Assembly (NCBI RefSeq): GCF_004564375.1
Contig: NZ_CP038267.1
Location: 2,978,501-3,042,500, forward strand
DNA from: Nocardioides euryhalodurans
GTDB taxonomy: Bacteria > Actinomycetota > Actinomycetes > Propionibacteriales > Nocardioidaceae
Direction of reading: 5' to 3'
DNA: 64,000 bases
In this document: one piece after another, positions 8,005-15,996 of the stretch
Position numbering within the stretch: position 1 is the stretch's first letter
How the letters are laid out: each line of letters begins with the position of its first letter
Program-made: the position numbers and the translations under genes
Notes under the pieces: model-generated
Told to the model about the DNA's origin: nothing
The model's database searches: none
What the model saw: only the letters and a program-made list of their open reading frames with translations

Positions 8005-8323
8005 CGTCTCTTCCTTCGTCCACGGTCCCCTCCAGCAGCAGCCGCGATGTCGCGGGCCCGACGTCCATGAGCTCGGTGAACACGGAGATGGCTTCCCTCT
8101 CTGCGATGCGTGACTCGAGACGATCCCACAGCGCCGCCTCCAACGAGGGACGGGGCATGGTGTCAGCCTCCAGTTCTGCCCGGATCCGGGGCTCGAGGTC
8201 AGTGATCTGTTCCAGCCGCTCCAGGCACAGCGGGCAGTGCTGGGCGTGTCGGGCCGCCCGGCGGCTGGGGCCGCCTGTGGACCACCTTTCGAGGGTGGTG
8301 TCGGAAGGGTGGCGCCAGCTCAT
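7997..8323 (-). CDS. Zinc-finger-type anti-sigma factor (putative)
   Basis: A soluble 108-residue protein. The N-terminal half carries H-x3-C-x2-C (RHAQHCPLC at about residues 25-33), the ZAS signature that binds zinc and clasps ECF sigma factors. No transmembrane helix is present, so it would act in the cytosol. It overlaps the upstream sigma gene by 4 nt and the downstream MscS-like gene by 8 nt; this sigma/anti-sigma coupling is the main argument for the function. The signal it senses is unknown; a zinc-thiol redox switch is possible. Confidence 0.75.
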   Translation of the reverse strand: MSWRHPSDTTLERWSTGGPSRRAARHAQHCPLCLERLEQITDLEPRIRAELEADTMPRPSLEAALWDRLESRIAEREAISVFTELMDVGPATSRLLLEGTVDEGRDDE

Positions 8324-8844
8324 CGCGGGCCTCCCTTCGGGGCCGAGCGCAGCCGCGCCCGAGCCCGGAACAACCGGGTCTTGACCGTCGGCATCGGGAC
8401 CCCGAGCACGTCGCTGATCTCGGCGTAGGTGAGCTGCTCGACCTCACGCAGCACGACCACGGCCCGGCTGAGCGGGTCGAGCGCGTCGAGCGCCTCGTCG
8501 ATGAGCAACCGACCCTCCACCACGTCGTCGGGATGGCGGGGCTCCTGAATCGGCAACCTCCGGGGGTCGGTCGAGTCCTCCCGGATCGTCCGCAGGGTCG
8601 AGACAGCGAGGTTGTGCGCGATTCGGAGCAACCAGTGCAGGATCGGGGCGTCCCCACGATAGCTGTCGTGGTGCTGCCACGCCTTGATGAACGTTTCCTG
8701 GGTCACGTCCTCGGCCAGCCCAGGGTCGCGGAGCACGGATCGGGCCATCCGGTAGACCGAGGCGCCGTGCTCGGTGAAGAGCCGTCGTAGTGCGGCCTCC
8801 GAGTCCAGGGCAGGTGGCTGCCCGGCACCTGGTTCTCCTGCCAT
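8320..8844 (-). CDS. ECF-family RNA polymerase sigma factor
   Basis: A 174-residue sigma-70 family protein with only regions 2 and 4. Region 2 holds LAEDVTQETFIKAWQ (about residues 43-57) and LLRIAHNLAVSTLR. Region 4 holds PLSRAVVVLREVEQLTYAEI followed by the HTH SDVLGVPMPTVKTRLFRARA. This is the extracytoplasmic-function architecture. It is first in a three-gene operon with its probable anti-sigma and an MscS-like membrane protein, suggesting an envelope or osmotic stress regulon. A possible autoregulated promoter would lie in 8845-9253, but I could not identify convincing ECF elements. Confidence 0.92.
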   Translation of the reverse strand: MAGEPGAGQPPALDSEAALRRLFTEHGASVYRMARSVLRDPGLAEDVTQETFIKAWQHHDSYRGDAPILHWLLRIAHNLAVSTLRTIREDSTDPRRLPIQEPRHPDDVVEGRLLIDEALDALDPLSRAVVVLREVEQLTYAEISDVLGVPMPTVKTRLFRARARLRSAPKGGPR

Positions 8845-9253
8845 TGACTGATCATGGCCTTCCCTGAGTCGTAACCCCCTGAGGAGGACGCCGGCGGAGG
8901 CGAAAAAGTCGCACCAAAGGGGGTCTTCGAAGAAATGTGGTCCTCCGTTGCGACTTTGTCACGTCCTGTCGCGTCTCCGAGTGGAAGACGACCCTCCAGC
9001 GAGGAGCAAGATCGCATGGAAGACCTCTCGACGGCAGGCCTGGCCACCGTCTGTGCCGGACGTCGATCGACGTGACCGGGACTGCGGAGTCCTCGCCGTT
9101 GCCGGCACTTCGGGACTCTGTGGACCGTGCGCCGGCCGCAGCATGCGCATGACGCCCGCTGAACGCCACCGCCGACACCCGTTCTGCCCTCGGTCCTCCT
9201 GCCCTCGCTGGCAGGTCAGGGTCGACCCCACCCATCGAAGAAGGGACAACCGC
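8845..9253. other. Divergent intergenic region with a spaced inverted repeat
   Basis: About 400 nt between the ECF sigma gene (minus) and a LuxR regulator (plus). No credible gene is seen. It contains an exact 9-nt inverted repeat, AAAGTCGCA at 8905-8913 and TGCGACTTT at 8949-8957, separated by 35 nt, which could be paired regulator half-sites or a long-loop hairpin. Promoters for both flanking genes must lie here. Confidence 0.5.
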
Positions 9254-9994
9254 ATGGCGACGACGAGCATGCTCACCTCTCCGCGCAGCCATCTGCCGAG
9301 CCCGTCACACCACTCCCTGCCCGGGGTGCGAGCGACGCACGGTGCTGACCTCGAGCCCCAGCGGCGGCCAGTGGCGCACGGGCTCGTGCGGGTGGCGGTC
9401 GTCGAGCCGCACGACGTGGTGGTCGCAGGCTGGACGCAGCTGCTCGAGACGGCGTCGACGGGTCGTTACGTGGTCGCCGATCCCGACTGCCCGGAGATCC
9501 CTGATGTGACGCTCTACGGGGTGTACTCCAGCGACTCGGCGAGCTCGCACGACTCCGGCCTCCACGACCTGCTCCGCAGTACTGGGTCCACGGTGATCGC
9601 GACCCATTGGGACGACACACCGACGGTCGTGGAGGCGGCATTGAGTTGCGGCGCGCACGGAGCACTCTCCCAACGGCTTCCGCAGGCGCGGCTGCTCGAG
9701 GGGATCGAGAGCATCCACCGGAGGCGGGACCGCGCGCAGTGCCCTCCTTCCGGCGACTACTGCCACCCTGAGATCGCGCACAGTGGACTCACCCCTCGCG
9801 AGCTCGACGTGCTGAGGCTGATCGCAGCAGGGCTCAGCAACCAGGAGATTGCGGGGCAGCTCTATCTGAGCCTCAACACGGTCAAGACCTATATCCGGAC
9901 CGGTTATCGCAAGATCGGCGCCGAGCGGCGACCGCAAGCCGTGATCTGGGCAAGCCAGCACGGACTCGTAGCACCGGTCCCTGCGAACTCCTGA
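9254..9994 (+). CDS. LuxR-type regulator with a degenerate receiver domain
   Basis: A 246-residue NarL/FixJ-like protein. Residues ~45-150 resemble a receiver (LVRVAVVEPHDVVVAGWTQL at the start, a CGAHGALSQRLPQ-type end), but the position of the phospho-accepting Asp after strand 3 reads DVTLYGVYS, with Gly where D is expected, so normal phosphorylation is doubtful. The C-terminal LuxR HTH is intact: LTPRELDVLRLIAAGLSNQE then IAGQLYLSLNTVKTYIRTGY. No sensor kinase is nearby. ATG 9254 has AAGAAGGG upstream; the open frame extends further, but the upstream part does not look like protein. Confidence 0.8.
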   Translation: MATTSMLTSPRSHLPSPSHHSLPGVRATHGADLEPQRRPVAHGLVRVAVVEPHDVVVAGWTQLLETASTGRYVVADPDCPEIPDVTLYGVYSSDSASSHDSGLHDLLRSTGSTVIATHWDDTPTVVEAALSCGAHGALSQRLPQARLLEGIESIHRRRDRAQCPPSGDYCHPEIAHSGLTPRELDVLRLIAAGLSNQEIAGQLYLSLNTVKTYIRTGYRKIGAERRPQAVIWASQHGLVAPVPANS

Positions 9995-10392
9995 CAGCCG
10001 GACGGCCCCCGCTCGCCGTCAGCGAACGGGAGCCTACTCCTGCGTGGTCGCCACCCAACTGACACGCGGGACAGCGACAGGAGTTGGGAGCAGATCCCGG
10101 GCTCTACTCCCTCGTCCGTGATGCGGTGAAACATCACCCATCACTCGTTCAGGCTAGGAGCGACAGTGGCTGCGCGGCTCACCCCTTTAGTGGCGGGTCT
10201 GATCGGTGGCGTGAAGTGCACATCGTGAGTCCGGGAAGCGTCGGGCGCGACACGAATGTCGTGGTGTCGTCCGGGTACGAAGTCGTCAGGGAGAGAGGGA
10301 GCTTCTCAGATGGAAGGCCGTCCGATTCATTGCCCGGGAAGCCAGACCGGGGGGACCTTGGTGAACTCGGTTGCGTGTCCGGGGAGGCAGCG
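9995..10392. other. Intergenic region before a membrane protein gene
   Basis: About 400 nt holding the terminator-like hairpin near its left end. The open frame of the following gene extends back to about 10084, but the translation there is not protein-like and no ribosome binding site supports an early start. Nothing else is recognised. Confidence 0.4.
10008..10030 (+). terminator. Putative terminator after the LuxR gene
   Basis: CCCGCTCGC, loop CGTCA, GCGAACGGG: a 9-bp stem with one mismatch, starting 14 nt after the LuxR stop codon. Confidence 0.5.
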
Positions 10393-11031
10393 ATGAGCAG
10401 ATACGCGGTCGCAGCAGTCCGAACCTGGTGGTTGGTCGCCTTGGTCCTCACGCTGAACGCCGCCGCTTGGGATCCCTCGCCAGTTCTCATTGCTCCTGCC
10501 ACCGCTATCGGGTTCTGGGTCCTGCTCGGCTCCGGGCTAGTCAGGCGTACGAGAGCACGTGGCCCTGGGGCAATTGTCAGAGCGATGGGCGACGGGTTGC
10601 TTTCCGCGCTGGTCTTCCTGACAGCGTGCGGGTTGTGGACTCAGCTCGGTTACGTAGGAATCGCGCTCTTCGTCGCTCTCGTGGCGTGCTCACCGCCAGT
10701 TCTCCGCGTGTTGGCGGAACGTCGGCCAGCACCCGAAGCGTCGAGCGATCGGGTGGGCCAGGGGGCCGGCGGAACCACCCGTCCGTCCTTCTCCATGGTG
10801 CCTCGACACCCGCGCTTTTCCTCCATGACCACGCCCGAACTGGGGGAGGTCTGGGCGATCTCAGGCATGGCTCTGCCGGAGGCCGACGACTCCACCGACA
10901 GCCTGGCTCTGGTCGACCTGCGGCAACGCCTCCTCGAGGAGCTTCAGCGACGTGATGCGGCGGCGCTGCATGAGTGGCTTAAGTCCGAGCCGTCTCCCGC
11001 CAGTGACCCAACGCGCTACTTCTCCCGATGA
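10393..11031 (+). CDS. Hypothetical membrane protein with conserved soluble tail
   Basis: A 212-residue protein with three or four membrane helices in the first half (WWLVALVLTLNAAAW; SPVLIAPATAIGFWVLLGSG; LLSALVFLTACGLW; YVGIALFVALVACSPPVL). The soluble C-terminal part contains MTTPELGEVWAISGMALPEA and LRQRLLEELQRRDAAALHEW, which looks conserved (an acid-rich helix followed by a WLKSEP end). I do not recognise a named family. ATG 10393 is preceded by GGGGAGG at a good distance, which decides the start over the much longer open frame. Confidence 0.65.
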   Translation: MSRYAVAAVRTWWLVALVLTLNAAAWDPSPVLIAPATAIGFWVLLGSGLVRRTRARGPGAIVRAMGDGLLSALVFLTACGLWTQLGYVGIALFVALVACSPPVLRVLAERRPAPEASSDRVGQGAGGTTRPSFSMVPRHPRFSSMTTPELGEVWAISGMALPEADDSTDSLALVDLRQRLLEELQRRDAAALHEWLKSEPSPASDPTRYFSR

Positions 11032-11192
11032 AGCGATCGCTTCTCGAGTCAGCCTCGACCCGAGGTCGCTCTGTCGTCCCCAGAAGAAGTCCGGTCCTCG
11101 TCCAGGCTTCGTCAGCAGCCATGCGACGACCGTGTGATCGCTGACGCTCCGGACCCGGAATGCATCACCCGACATTCGCACGATCAACGGGG

Positions 11193-11366
11193 TTACTTCC
11201 GGTGCGGATCCCGCAGCACTCGGATTCCGAGCCACGTCGCGAGCGGGATTCCGACGACGATCACGATCAGGAGAACCCACTGGCTTGTCGACACGTCCAG
11301 CAGTGTAGAACGGACGCTCGCCTCGAAGTCGCTACGGGCCGGTGACTTACAACGGAGTGATGTCAT
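11193..11366 (-). CDS. Possible single-pass small membrane protein
   Basis: A 57-residue frame whose C-terminal half is one clear membrane helix (QWVLLIVIVVGIPLATWLGI) followed by a basic RVLRDPHRK end, the profile of an N-out/C-in small membrane protein. The start is uncertain: ATG 11366 is used, and a GTG ~24 codons later would still keep the helix. No ribosome binding site is obvious. It is supported only by the hydrophobic segment in an otherwise gene-poor stretch. Confidence 0.35.
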   Translation of the reverse strand: MTSLRCKSPARSDFEASVRSTLLDVSTSQWVLLIVIVVGIPLATWLGIRVLRDPHRK

Positions 11367-11428
11367 AGGGACCGGACGCCGAGGTCCGCCTGGCGCGGTG
11401 ACGTGCACCCTGCTGTCGTGGCGAAAGG

Positions 11429-11635
11429 TCAGCTCGTCGTACCGCTGTCTGTCAGCCACTGACCCCGCCGTGTCCCCTGCCGGGCCTCGCGAAGCCAGGC
11501 CCTGGTTCGCAGGCGTACGTGCTCAGGGTGGGTGCCGGACTCAGGGGACCAGCACCACCTCGGCAGGTTGGTCGGGTTTTGGTCGAGTCGCCTTCCTTGC
11601 GGACCGGCACGGGAACCGTGAACTTCCGTCGTCAT
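11429..11635 (-). CDS. Possible small protein coupled to the FAD oxidoreductase gene
   Basis: A 68-residue frame (start MTTEVHGSRAG, with tryptophans in NLPRWCWSPESG) whose ATG overlaps the stop of the upstream oxidoreductase by ATGA. Codon third positions are less GC-rich than in neighbouring genes. I recognise no family. The coupling geometry is the only support, so it may be spurious. Confidence 0.25.
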   Translation of the reverse strand: MTTEVHGSRAGPQGRRLDQNPTNLPRWCWSPESGTHPEHVRLRTRAWLREARQGTRRGQWLTDSGTTS

Positions 11636-13209
11636 CGGCGCCAAGGACGTAACCGCGCATGCGCGAGCGCGGCACGTGCGGCGTTCATCCCGGGGGCGCC
11701 GTGGACCCCGCCGCCCGGATGCGCAGAGGCCGACCCGAGGTAGAGCCCCCTCACCGGCGTCTCGGCGCGCCCGTGCCCCGGCACCGGACGGAAGACCAGC
11801 TGCTGGTGCAGCTGCGCGGTTCCGCCGTTGATCGATCCGCCCTGCAGGTTGGCGTTCATCTCCTCCAGCTCCCTGGGTCCGAGGACCCGCCGCGCCACGA
11901 TGCATTGCGCAAGACCGGGGGCGAAGCGCTCGAGGCGCGCCTGCATCCGGTCCGCCATCCGCTCCCGGTCGGTGTGGTCCCAGGCGCCGCGGATGCCGCT
12001 GTCCCCAGCGTCTCGCGTCACGTTCTGGGGGACGTGGGTGTAGGCCCAGAGGGCCTCGGTGCCGGCGGGGGAGCGCGTCGGATCTGCGACGCTCATCTGC
12101 CCAGCCAAGAGGAACGGGTGGGCCGGCACGGCACCCGCGGCGACCTGGCTCATCGACTCAGCCATCTCGCTCACCGAGTCGGCGATGTGGACGGCCCCGG
12201 GTGCGCACAGAGGGGCAACCTCCCACGGCACGGGTGAGGAGAGCGCCCAGTCGACCTTGACCGTGGCAGCGTCGAGACGGAACCGCTGCATGGCGCGCAA
12301 CAAGCGTGGCGGGAGCTGGTCAGCTGCCACCAGATCACCGTAGAGACGAGTCGCGAGCACATCGGCGATGATCGCGCGGCCTGCTGCGACGTACGTCTCC
12401 CCACCGACCTCGACCCCGACCGCGGTGCGCGAACGAGTGACCACCTTCGTGACGGGCGAGGAGCAGCGGATCTCGCCGCCACGAGACTCGATTCGCCGGG
12501 CGAGCGCCTGCGTCAGCTTGCCAGCGCCACCGACCGGGACGGGGAATCCGACGGTCTGGCCGAGCATGGAGAGCAGCAGCCCCATCAGGCCGGACCCGGC
12601 CCCATCGAGCGGGATGTCTGCGTGAGCGGCATTGCCGGCGAGCAACAGCCGGGGCGCCTCACCCCGGAACCGGCTGCCCCCGAGGCTGACGGCGGGTTCG
12701 AGCAAGGTGCGGAGGAAGTCGAGCCCACCGACGGACCTCAGGCGGGTCAGCAGCCCAGTCGCGTGGCGCAGTGGCGGAAAGGGGGTGAGGAGCGCGCCCA
12801 CGAGGTGCTCACCGACCCGGTCCCACTCCGCACAGAGATCGAGCCATGCCTGACCGTCTCCAGGCGCCTCCTCGTCGAAGAGCTTTGCGGTGGCGTCACG
12901 ATCCGGGTGCAGCAAGGCCCACGGCGCGTTCGGCCTGGGGTGGCCGAGCACCGCGGGTGCCTGGGTCCACCTGAGACCGTGCTGCTCGAGGTCGAAGGAA
13001 CGGATGGTGGGCGACGTCGCGGCCAGAGGATAGAAGGCGCTGAAGGTGTCGTGGACAAAGTCGGCGTGGAGGCTCCGGTCGCTCTTGACGGCGCCGCCTA
13101 CCTCCTCCTGGGCCTCCAGGACCAGCACCGACCAACCCGCGTCCAAGAGGTGGTTGGCCGCGACGAGACCGTTGGGGCCGGCACCGATGACGATCGCATC
13201 GTGGCCCAT
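11632..13209 (-). CDS. FAD-dependent oxidoreductase, phytoene desaturase / PYROXD2-like family
   Basis: A 525-residue flavoprotein. The N-terminal dinucleotide-binding motif is VIGAGPNGLVAANHLLDAGW, followed by VLVLEAQEEVGGAVKS. The C-terminal FAD-binding segment is VRGLYLGSASAHPGGGVHGA then PGMNAARAAL, typical of the carotenoid desaturase/isomerase superfamily (CrtI, CRTISO, PYROXD2). No other carotenoid genes are nearby, so a PYROXD2-like enzyme of unknown substrate is more likely than a carotenoid enzyme. It is preceded 4 nt upstream by an SRPBCC gene transcribed the same way, which may bind its hydrophobic substrate. Confidence 0.85.
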   Translation of the reverse strand: MGHDAIVIGAGPNGLVAANHLLDAGWSVLVLEAQEEVGGAVKSDRSLHADFVHDTFSAFYPLAATSPTIRSFDLEQHGLRWTQAPAVLGHPRPNAPWALLHPDRDATAKLFDEEAPGDGQAWLDLCAEWDRVGEHLVGALLTPFPPLRHATGLLTRLRSVGGLDFLRTLLEPAVSLGGSRFRGEAPRLLLAGNAAHADIPLDGAGSGLMGLLLSMLGQTVGFPVPVGGAGKLTQALARRIESRGGEIRCSSPVTKVVTRSRTAVGVEVGGETYVAAGRAIIADVLATRLYGDLVAADQLPPRLLRAMQRFRLDAATVKVDWALSSPVPWEVAPLCAPGAVHIADSVSEMAESMSQVAAGAVPAHPFLLAGQMSVADPTRSPAGTEALWAYTHVPQNVTRDAGDSGIRGAWDHTDRERMADRMQARLERFAPGLAQCIVARRVLGPRELEEMNANLQGGSINGGTAQLHQQLVFRPVPGHGRAETPVRGLYLGSASAHPGGGVHGAPGMNAARAALAHARLRPWRR

Positions 13210-13213
13210 GCCC

Positions 13214-13645
13214 TCAGCGTCCTTCCGCCACCGAGGCCAGACGGCGCAGAGTCTCCCGGTTGCGCCACGTCAGCAAGGGAGATCGCAGCGGTGCGGGCAT
13301 GAGCCGCCCAGGCCCAGACACCGCGTCCTCGCGGATCTCCACGAGAGTCCCTTCGCCCTCCGGCGTCAGGGTGAGGAGCACCTCGGCCTCACCCGCAGGC
13401 CACCCGCGTGCCTTGAGCCGGAGCGCTGCGCCCGGCATGACCTCGAGGACCTCGGTGGTGTCGTCGATGACGAGCGGCCAGACCCCGGCGGAGTGGTGCA
13501 GCTTGGCCCCCGGGGCCGGCCACGTCTCGTCAACCTGCCGCATGCGCGTGGCACCCACTACCCAGAGCGGATAGAGCCATCCGTCGGCGAGCACGTCCCA
13601 GACCTTCCCCGGGGGTGCGTCGACGTGGCGTCGGTTCGTGGTCAT
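13214..13645 (-). CDS. SRPBCC family lipid-binding-like protein
   Basis: A 143-residue protein of the START/polyketide-cyclase fold: RHVDAPPGKVWDVLADGWLY at the start, then VVGATRMRQVDETWPAPGAK, then a beta-rich region ending in a long C-terminal helix (TWRNRETLRRLASVAEG). The fold forms a hydrophobic cavity for lipids or polyketides. It lies 4 nt upstream of the FAD oxidoreductase in the same direction and is likely co-transcribed with it. The ligand is unknown. Confidence 0.8.
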   Translation of the reverse strand: MTTNRRHVDAPPGKVWDVLADGWLYPLWVVGATRMRQVDETWPAPGAKLHHSAGVWPLVIDDTTEVLEVMPGAALRLKARGWPAGEAEVLLTLTPEGEGTLVEIREDAVSGPGRLMPAPLRSPLLTWRNRETLRRLASVAEGR

Positions 13646-13688
13646 CAGCTATCTCCTCAGGTCGGGCGGTCGGGTCGCTGTCGGGCGT

Positions 13689-14188
13689 TCACTGCGATGG
13701 CGGAGGCGGGAAGCTCCGCGAGGCCAGTAGTCGTGCGAGGTGGGCGGCGTTGAGTGCGGCGGTACGCGTGGTCTGGTCCGTCCCCTCGGGCGTCTGCCCG
13801 AGGTCGTTGTCGTCGGTGCCCTGCATGGCCGTGCCCACCCAGTAGGTGCTTGCGTTGGCCGGGACGTCTCGGCGATCTCGCCGTCGAGCCTCTCGAGAAC
13901 CATCTTGCACACGGAGGCGGGCTGGCCCATCCAGATCGGGGTGGCCAGCACCAGGATGTCGGCGTCGATCACCAGCTGCCGGATGCGGGGCCAGGCGTCA
14001 CCCCCGCCCTCGTCGGTGCTCACCCCCCAGCGGATGTGGTGGTCGACGCCACGGACCACCTCGCCCGCGGTGCCGTGCTCCTCCAGCGCGTCGAGCACCT
14101 GTTGCCCGAGCGTGAAAGTGCTGGACGGCGCCGGCGACGGCTTGAGCGTGCCTGCCAGGACGAGGGCGCGCAGGTAGCGATCGGTCAT
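13689..14188 (-). pseudogene. Flavodoxin-family NAD(P)H:FMN oxidoreductase, broken by internal deletion and frameshift
   Basis: The first part reads as a normal flavodoxin-like reductase (LRALVLAGTLKPSPAPSS; ADILVLATPIWMGQPASV; CKMVLERLDGEIAET). After about residue 109 that frame loses similarity, while the -1/+1 frame continues with the proper family end: PANASTYWVGTAMQGTD, then a TPEGTDQTT segment and LNAAHLARLL. The family normally has about 40 residues (GKVA-VVGNEDGAHH region) between these parts, and they are absent. So an out-of-frame deletion at about 13860-13875 fused the two halves. The product would lack part of the flavin site. It lies upstream of the SRPBCC/FAD pair. Confidence 0.8.
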
Positions 14189-14396
14189 GGTCGTCCTCGT
14201 GCCCCGATCCGTCCTGGGACATGCCAGCCCGGCTGTGATGTGGACCGCTGTACGCGGGCAGTCCTGATGGTGACACCCCGGACATGAGCGGCTGGGGCTG
14301 CCTGATGACTGCAGGAGGGGCCTCGGTGTCCGCTCGCCCGAGGCCCCCCGGTCGAACCGTGGGTGTCGATCGAGAAGGATCGGGTACGCACCTACC

Positions 14397-14576
14397 ATGA
14401 GAACGCACAAGGACGTGAACAGGCCCGAGCTCGACGAGGAACCGGTCAAGCAGGAAGGGCAGCTCTCCGAGACATCTGCCCTCGACGAACCCGAGCCCGC
14501 GGGTGACGCCGACGCCACGGACAAGTCCACCGGGACCGTTCCCGACTGGCCGGACAGCTCGGAATGGGAAGAGTGA
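14397..14576 (+). CDS. Small acidic hypothetical protein
   Basis: A 59-residue acidic, apparently disordered protein (ELDEEPVKQEGQLSETS, ending TVPDWPDSSEWEE). It has strong GC third-position bias like neighbouring genes. The ATG has GAGAAGGA about 15-20 nt upstream, somewhat distant for a ribosome binding site. No family is recognised. It lies 25 nt before the HhH-GPD gene in the same direction. Confidence 0.5.
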   Translation: MRTHKDVNRPELDEEPVKQEGQLSETSALDEPEPAGDADATDKSTGTVPDWPDSSEWEE

Positions 14577-14601
14577 GGCGCTTGCCGGCCTTGGGAACCG
14601 A

Positions 14602-15243
14602 ATGCGAGTCCCTCCCCACAGCGGAGCGCCCCGCGTGACGACCTCGCACCACGAGATCGTGGCCGACCTGCTCGAGCACGGGCGCGGCACGTACGCCCTC
14701 GAAGGTGGAATCACACTGCGCGACAAGCCCGCCCCGCTGTTCCAGCTGTTGGTGCTCTGCACGCTCGCGGCGACCCGCATCGATGCGGGACTGGCGGCCG
14801 CAGCGGCACGAGAGCTGTTCCGGGCCGGGTGGAGAACGCCCGAGCGCCTGGCTGAGTCCACGTGGCAGCAGCGTGTGGACGCGTTGGGCCGGGGCGGCTA
14901 CCGCCGCTACGACGAGAGCACGGCCTCCAGCCTGGAGGAGACGGCCACCCGGGTGCTGAGGGACCATGACGGCGACTTGCGAGCCCTGCGGCCGTCCGCC
15001 CGATCCGCGGTGCCTGATCTCGAGGACGCCATCGCGTCCTTTCCACGCATCGGGCCGGTCGGCGCCCGGCTCTTCTGCAGGGAGGTGCAGGAGGTGTGGC
15101 CCGCAGTCCGCCCGTACTTCGACCCGCGGGCACTGCGCAGGGCAGAGACACTGGGGCTGCCCACCGACCCCGAGGCTCTCGCCTCGCTCGCACCGCGAGG
15201 TCGGCTGACTGACCTCGCAGCAGCGCTCGGGCGTAGTTCCTGA
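14602..15243 (+). CDS. Endonuclease III-like HhH-GPD superfamily protein
   Basis: A 213-residue all-helical protein with the layout of the HhH-GPD base-excision repair superfamily: HEIVADLLEHGRGTYAL, QLLVLCTLAATRIDAGLAAA, and a hairpin region FPRIGPVGARLFCREVQEVW in which the GPVGA turn takes the HhH position. The catalytic Lys of endonuclease III is not evident, the aspartate may be in PYFDPRAL, and the [4Fe-4S] Cys cluster is absent. It is therefore a divergent member, possibly not a glycosylase. ATG 14602 is used; a GTG at 14635 is an equally good start. Confidence 0.7.
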   Translation: MRVPPHSGAPRVTTSHHEIVADLLEHGRGTYALEGGITLRDKPAPLFQLLVLCTLAATRIDAGLAAAAARELFRAGWRTPERLAESTWQQRVDALGRGGYRRYDESTASSLEETATRVLRDHDGDLRALRPSARSAVPDLEDAIASFPRIGPVGARLFCREVQEVWPAVRPYFDPRALRRAETLGLPTDPEALASLAPRGRLTDLAAALGRSS

Positions 15244-15248
15244 TCCGG

Positions 15249-15268
15249 CCGCGGTCACGAGACCGTGG
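15249..15268 (+). terminator. Putative terminator after the HhH-GPD gene
   Basis: CCGCGGTC, loop ACGA, GACCGTGG: an 8-bp stem with one G-T pair, 5 nt after the stop codon, between convergent genes. Confidence 0.45.
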
Positions 15269-15501
15269 CGTGTGCGTTCCCGCGAGGGCCCCGCGAACTC
15301 TTGTCCACGACGGCGGTGCACCGTGACCGCGGGCCACCCGAGAGCACGTCCACGATTGAGCTGACCGTCGGCACCACGCGATGGTGCGCACCCCAGGACC
15401 GAGCAGCGAGGGAGCGTGACCGCCGGTCCCGTCGGAGTGGTTCGTGAGCGACTGGTGACGCTCGACGTCCCACTGTGGAGTGCCCCGAGGCATGGCTCGC
15501 C

Positions 15502-15996
15502 TCACTGCTGCGGCGGATCTCCTCGCTCAGCGTGGTGGTCGCCCCACCAGGGGACAACGCCCCACAGCAGGAGGAAGAAGGCGAACGCCGCCGCGAAGGC
15601 GATGCTGGCGGGCCACAGCCCCAGCACCACGTCGAACACGAAGAACAGGACGCCGCAACTGGTGAGGGCGAAGCACACCAGCCCCAGTCGTGCGCACACA
15701 TTGGCCGCCTCGACGATCCACGGACGCTGACGGCGCCGGAAGAGGACGCGGTGGAAGGCCACGGGTGCGACCACGAAGCCCGTACTGAGGACCGCTCCCG
15801 CGAGGACGACCAGGTACGTCACGGTCTGCCGTGGTTCGAGGTCGCCGAAGACGGAGGTGAAGGGCAGCGTCAAGAGGAAGCCTGTGAGGATCTGGACTCC
15901 CGTCTGAGTGACCCGCAACTCTTGGAGCAGCTCGTTCCAGTTGCGTGTGATCGTCCGGGTGCTCCGCCTGGAGGGACGGCGAGAAGCTCTACTCAC
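15502..15996 (-). CDS. DUF6328 family membrane protein
   Basis: A 164-residue protein with the family opening NWNELLQELRVTQTGVQILTG and four predicted membrane helices (TGFLLTLPFTSVFG; YLVVLAGAVLSTGFVVAPVA; LVCFALTSCGVLFFVFDVVL; IAFAAAFAFFLLLWGVVPWW). Function is unknown. It is the last gene of a three-gene minus-strand operon (YihY, GAF-ANTAR, DUF6328), overlapping the GAF-ANTAR gene by 8 nt. Confidence 0.8.
   Translation of the reverse strand: MSRASRRPSRRSTRTITRNWNELLQELRVTQTGVQILTGFLLTLPFTSVFGDLEPRQTVTYLVVLAGAVLSTGFVVAPVAFHRVLFRRRQRPWIVEAANVCARLGLVCFALTSCGVLFFVFDVVLGLWPASIAFAAAFAFFLLLWGVVPWWGDHHAERGDPPQQ

Noticed and set aside
11632-13209. Carotenoid biosynthesis (crtI)
   Set aside because: No crtB, crtE or lycopene cyclase gene is nearby, and the sequence fits the PYROXD2-like branch better.
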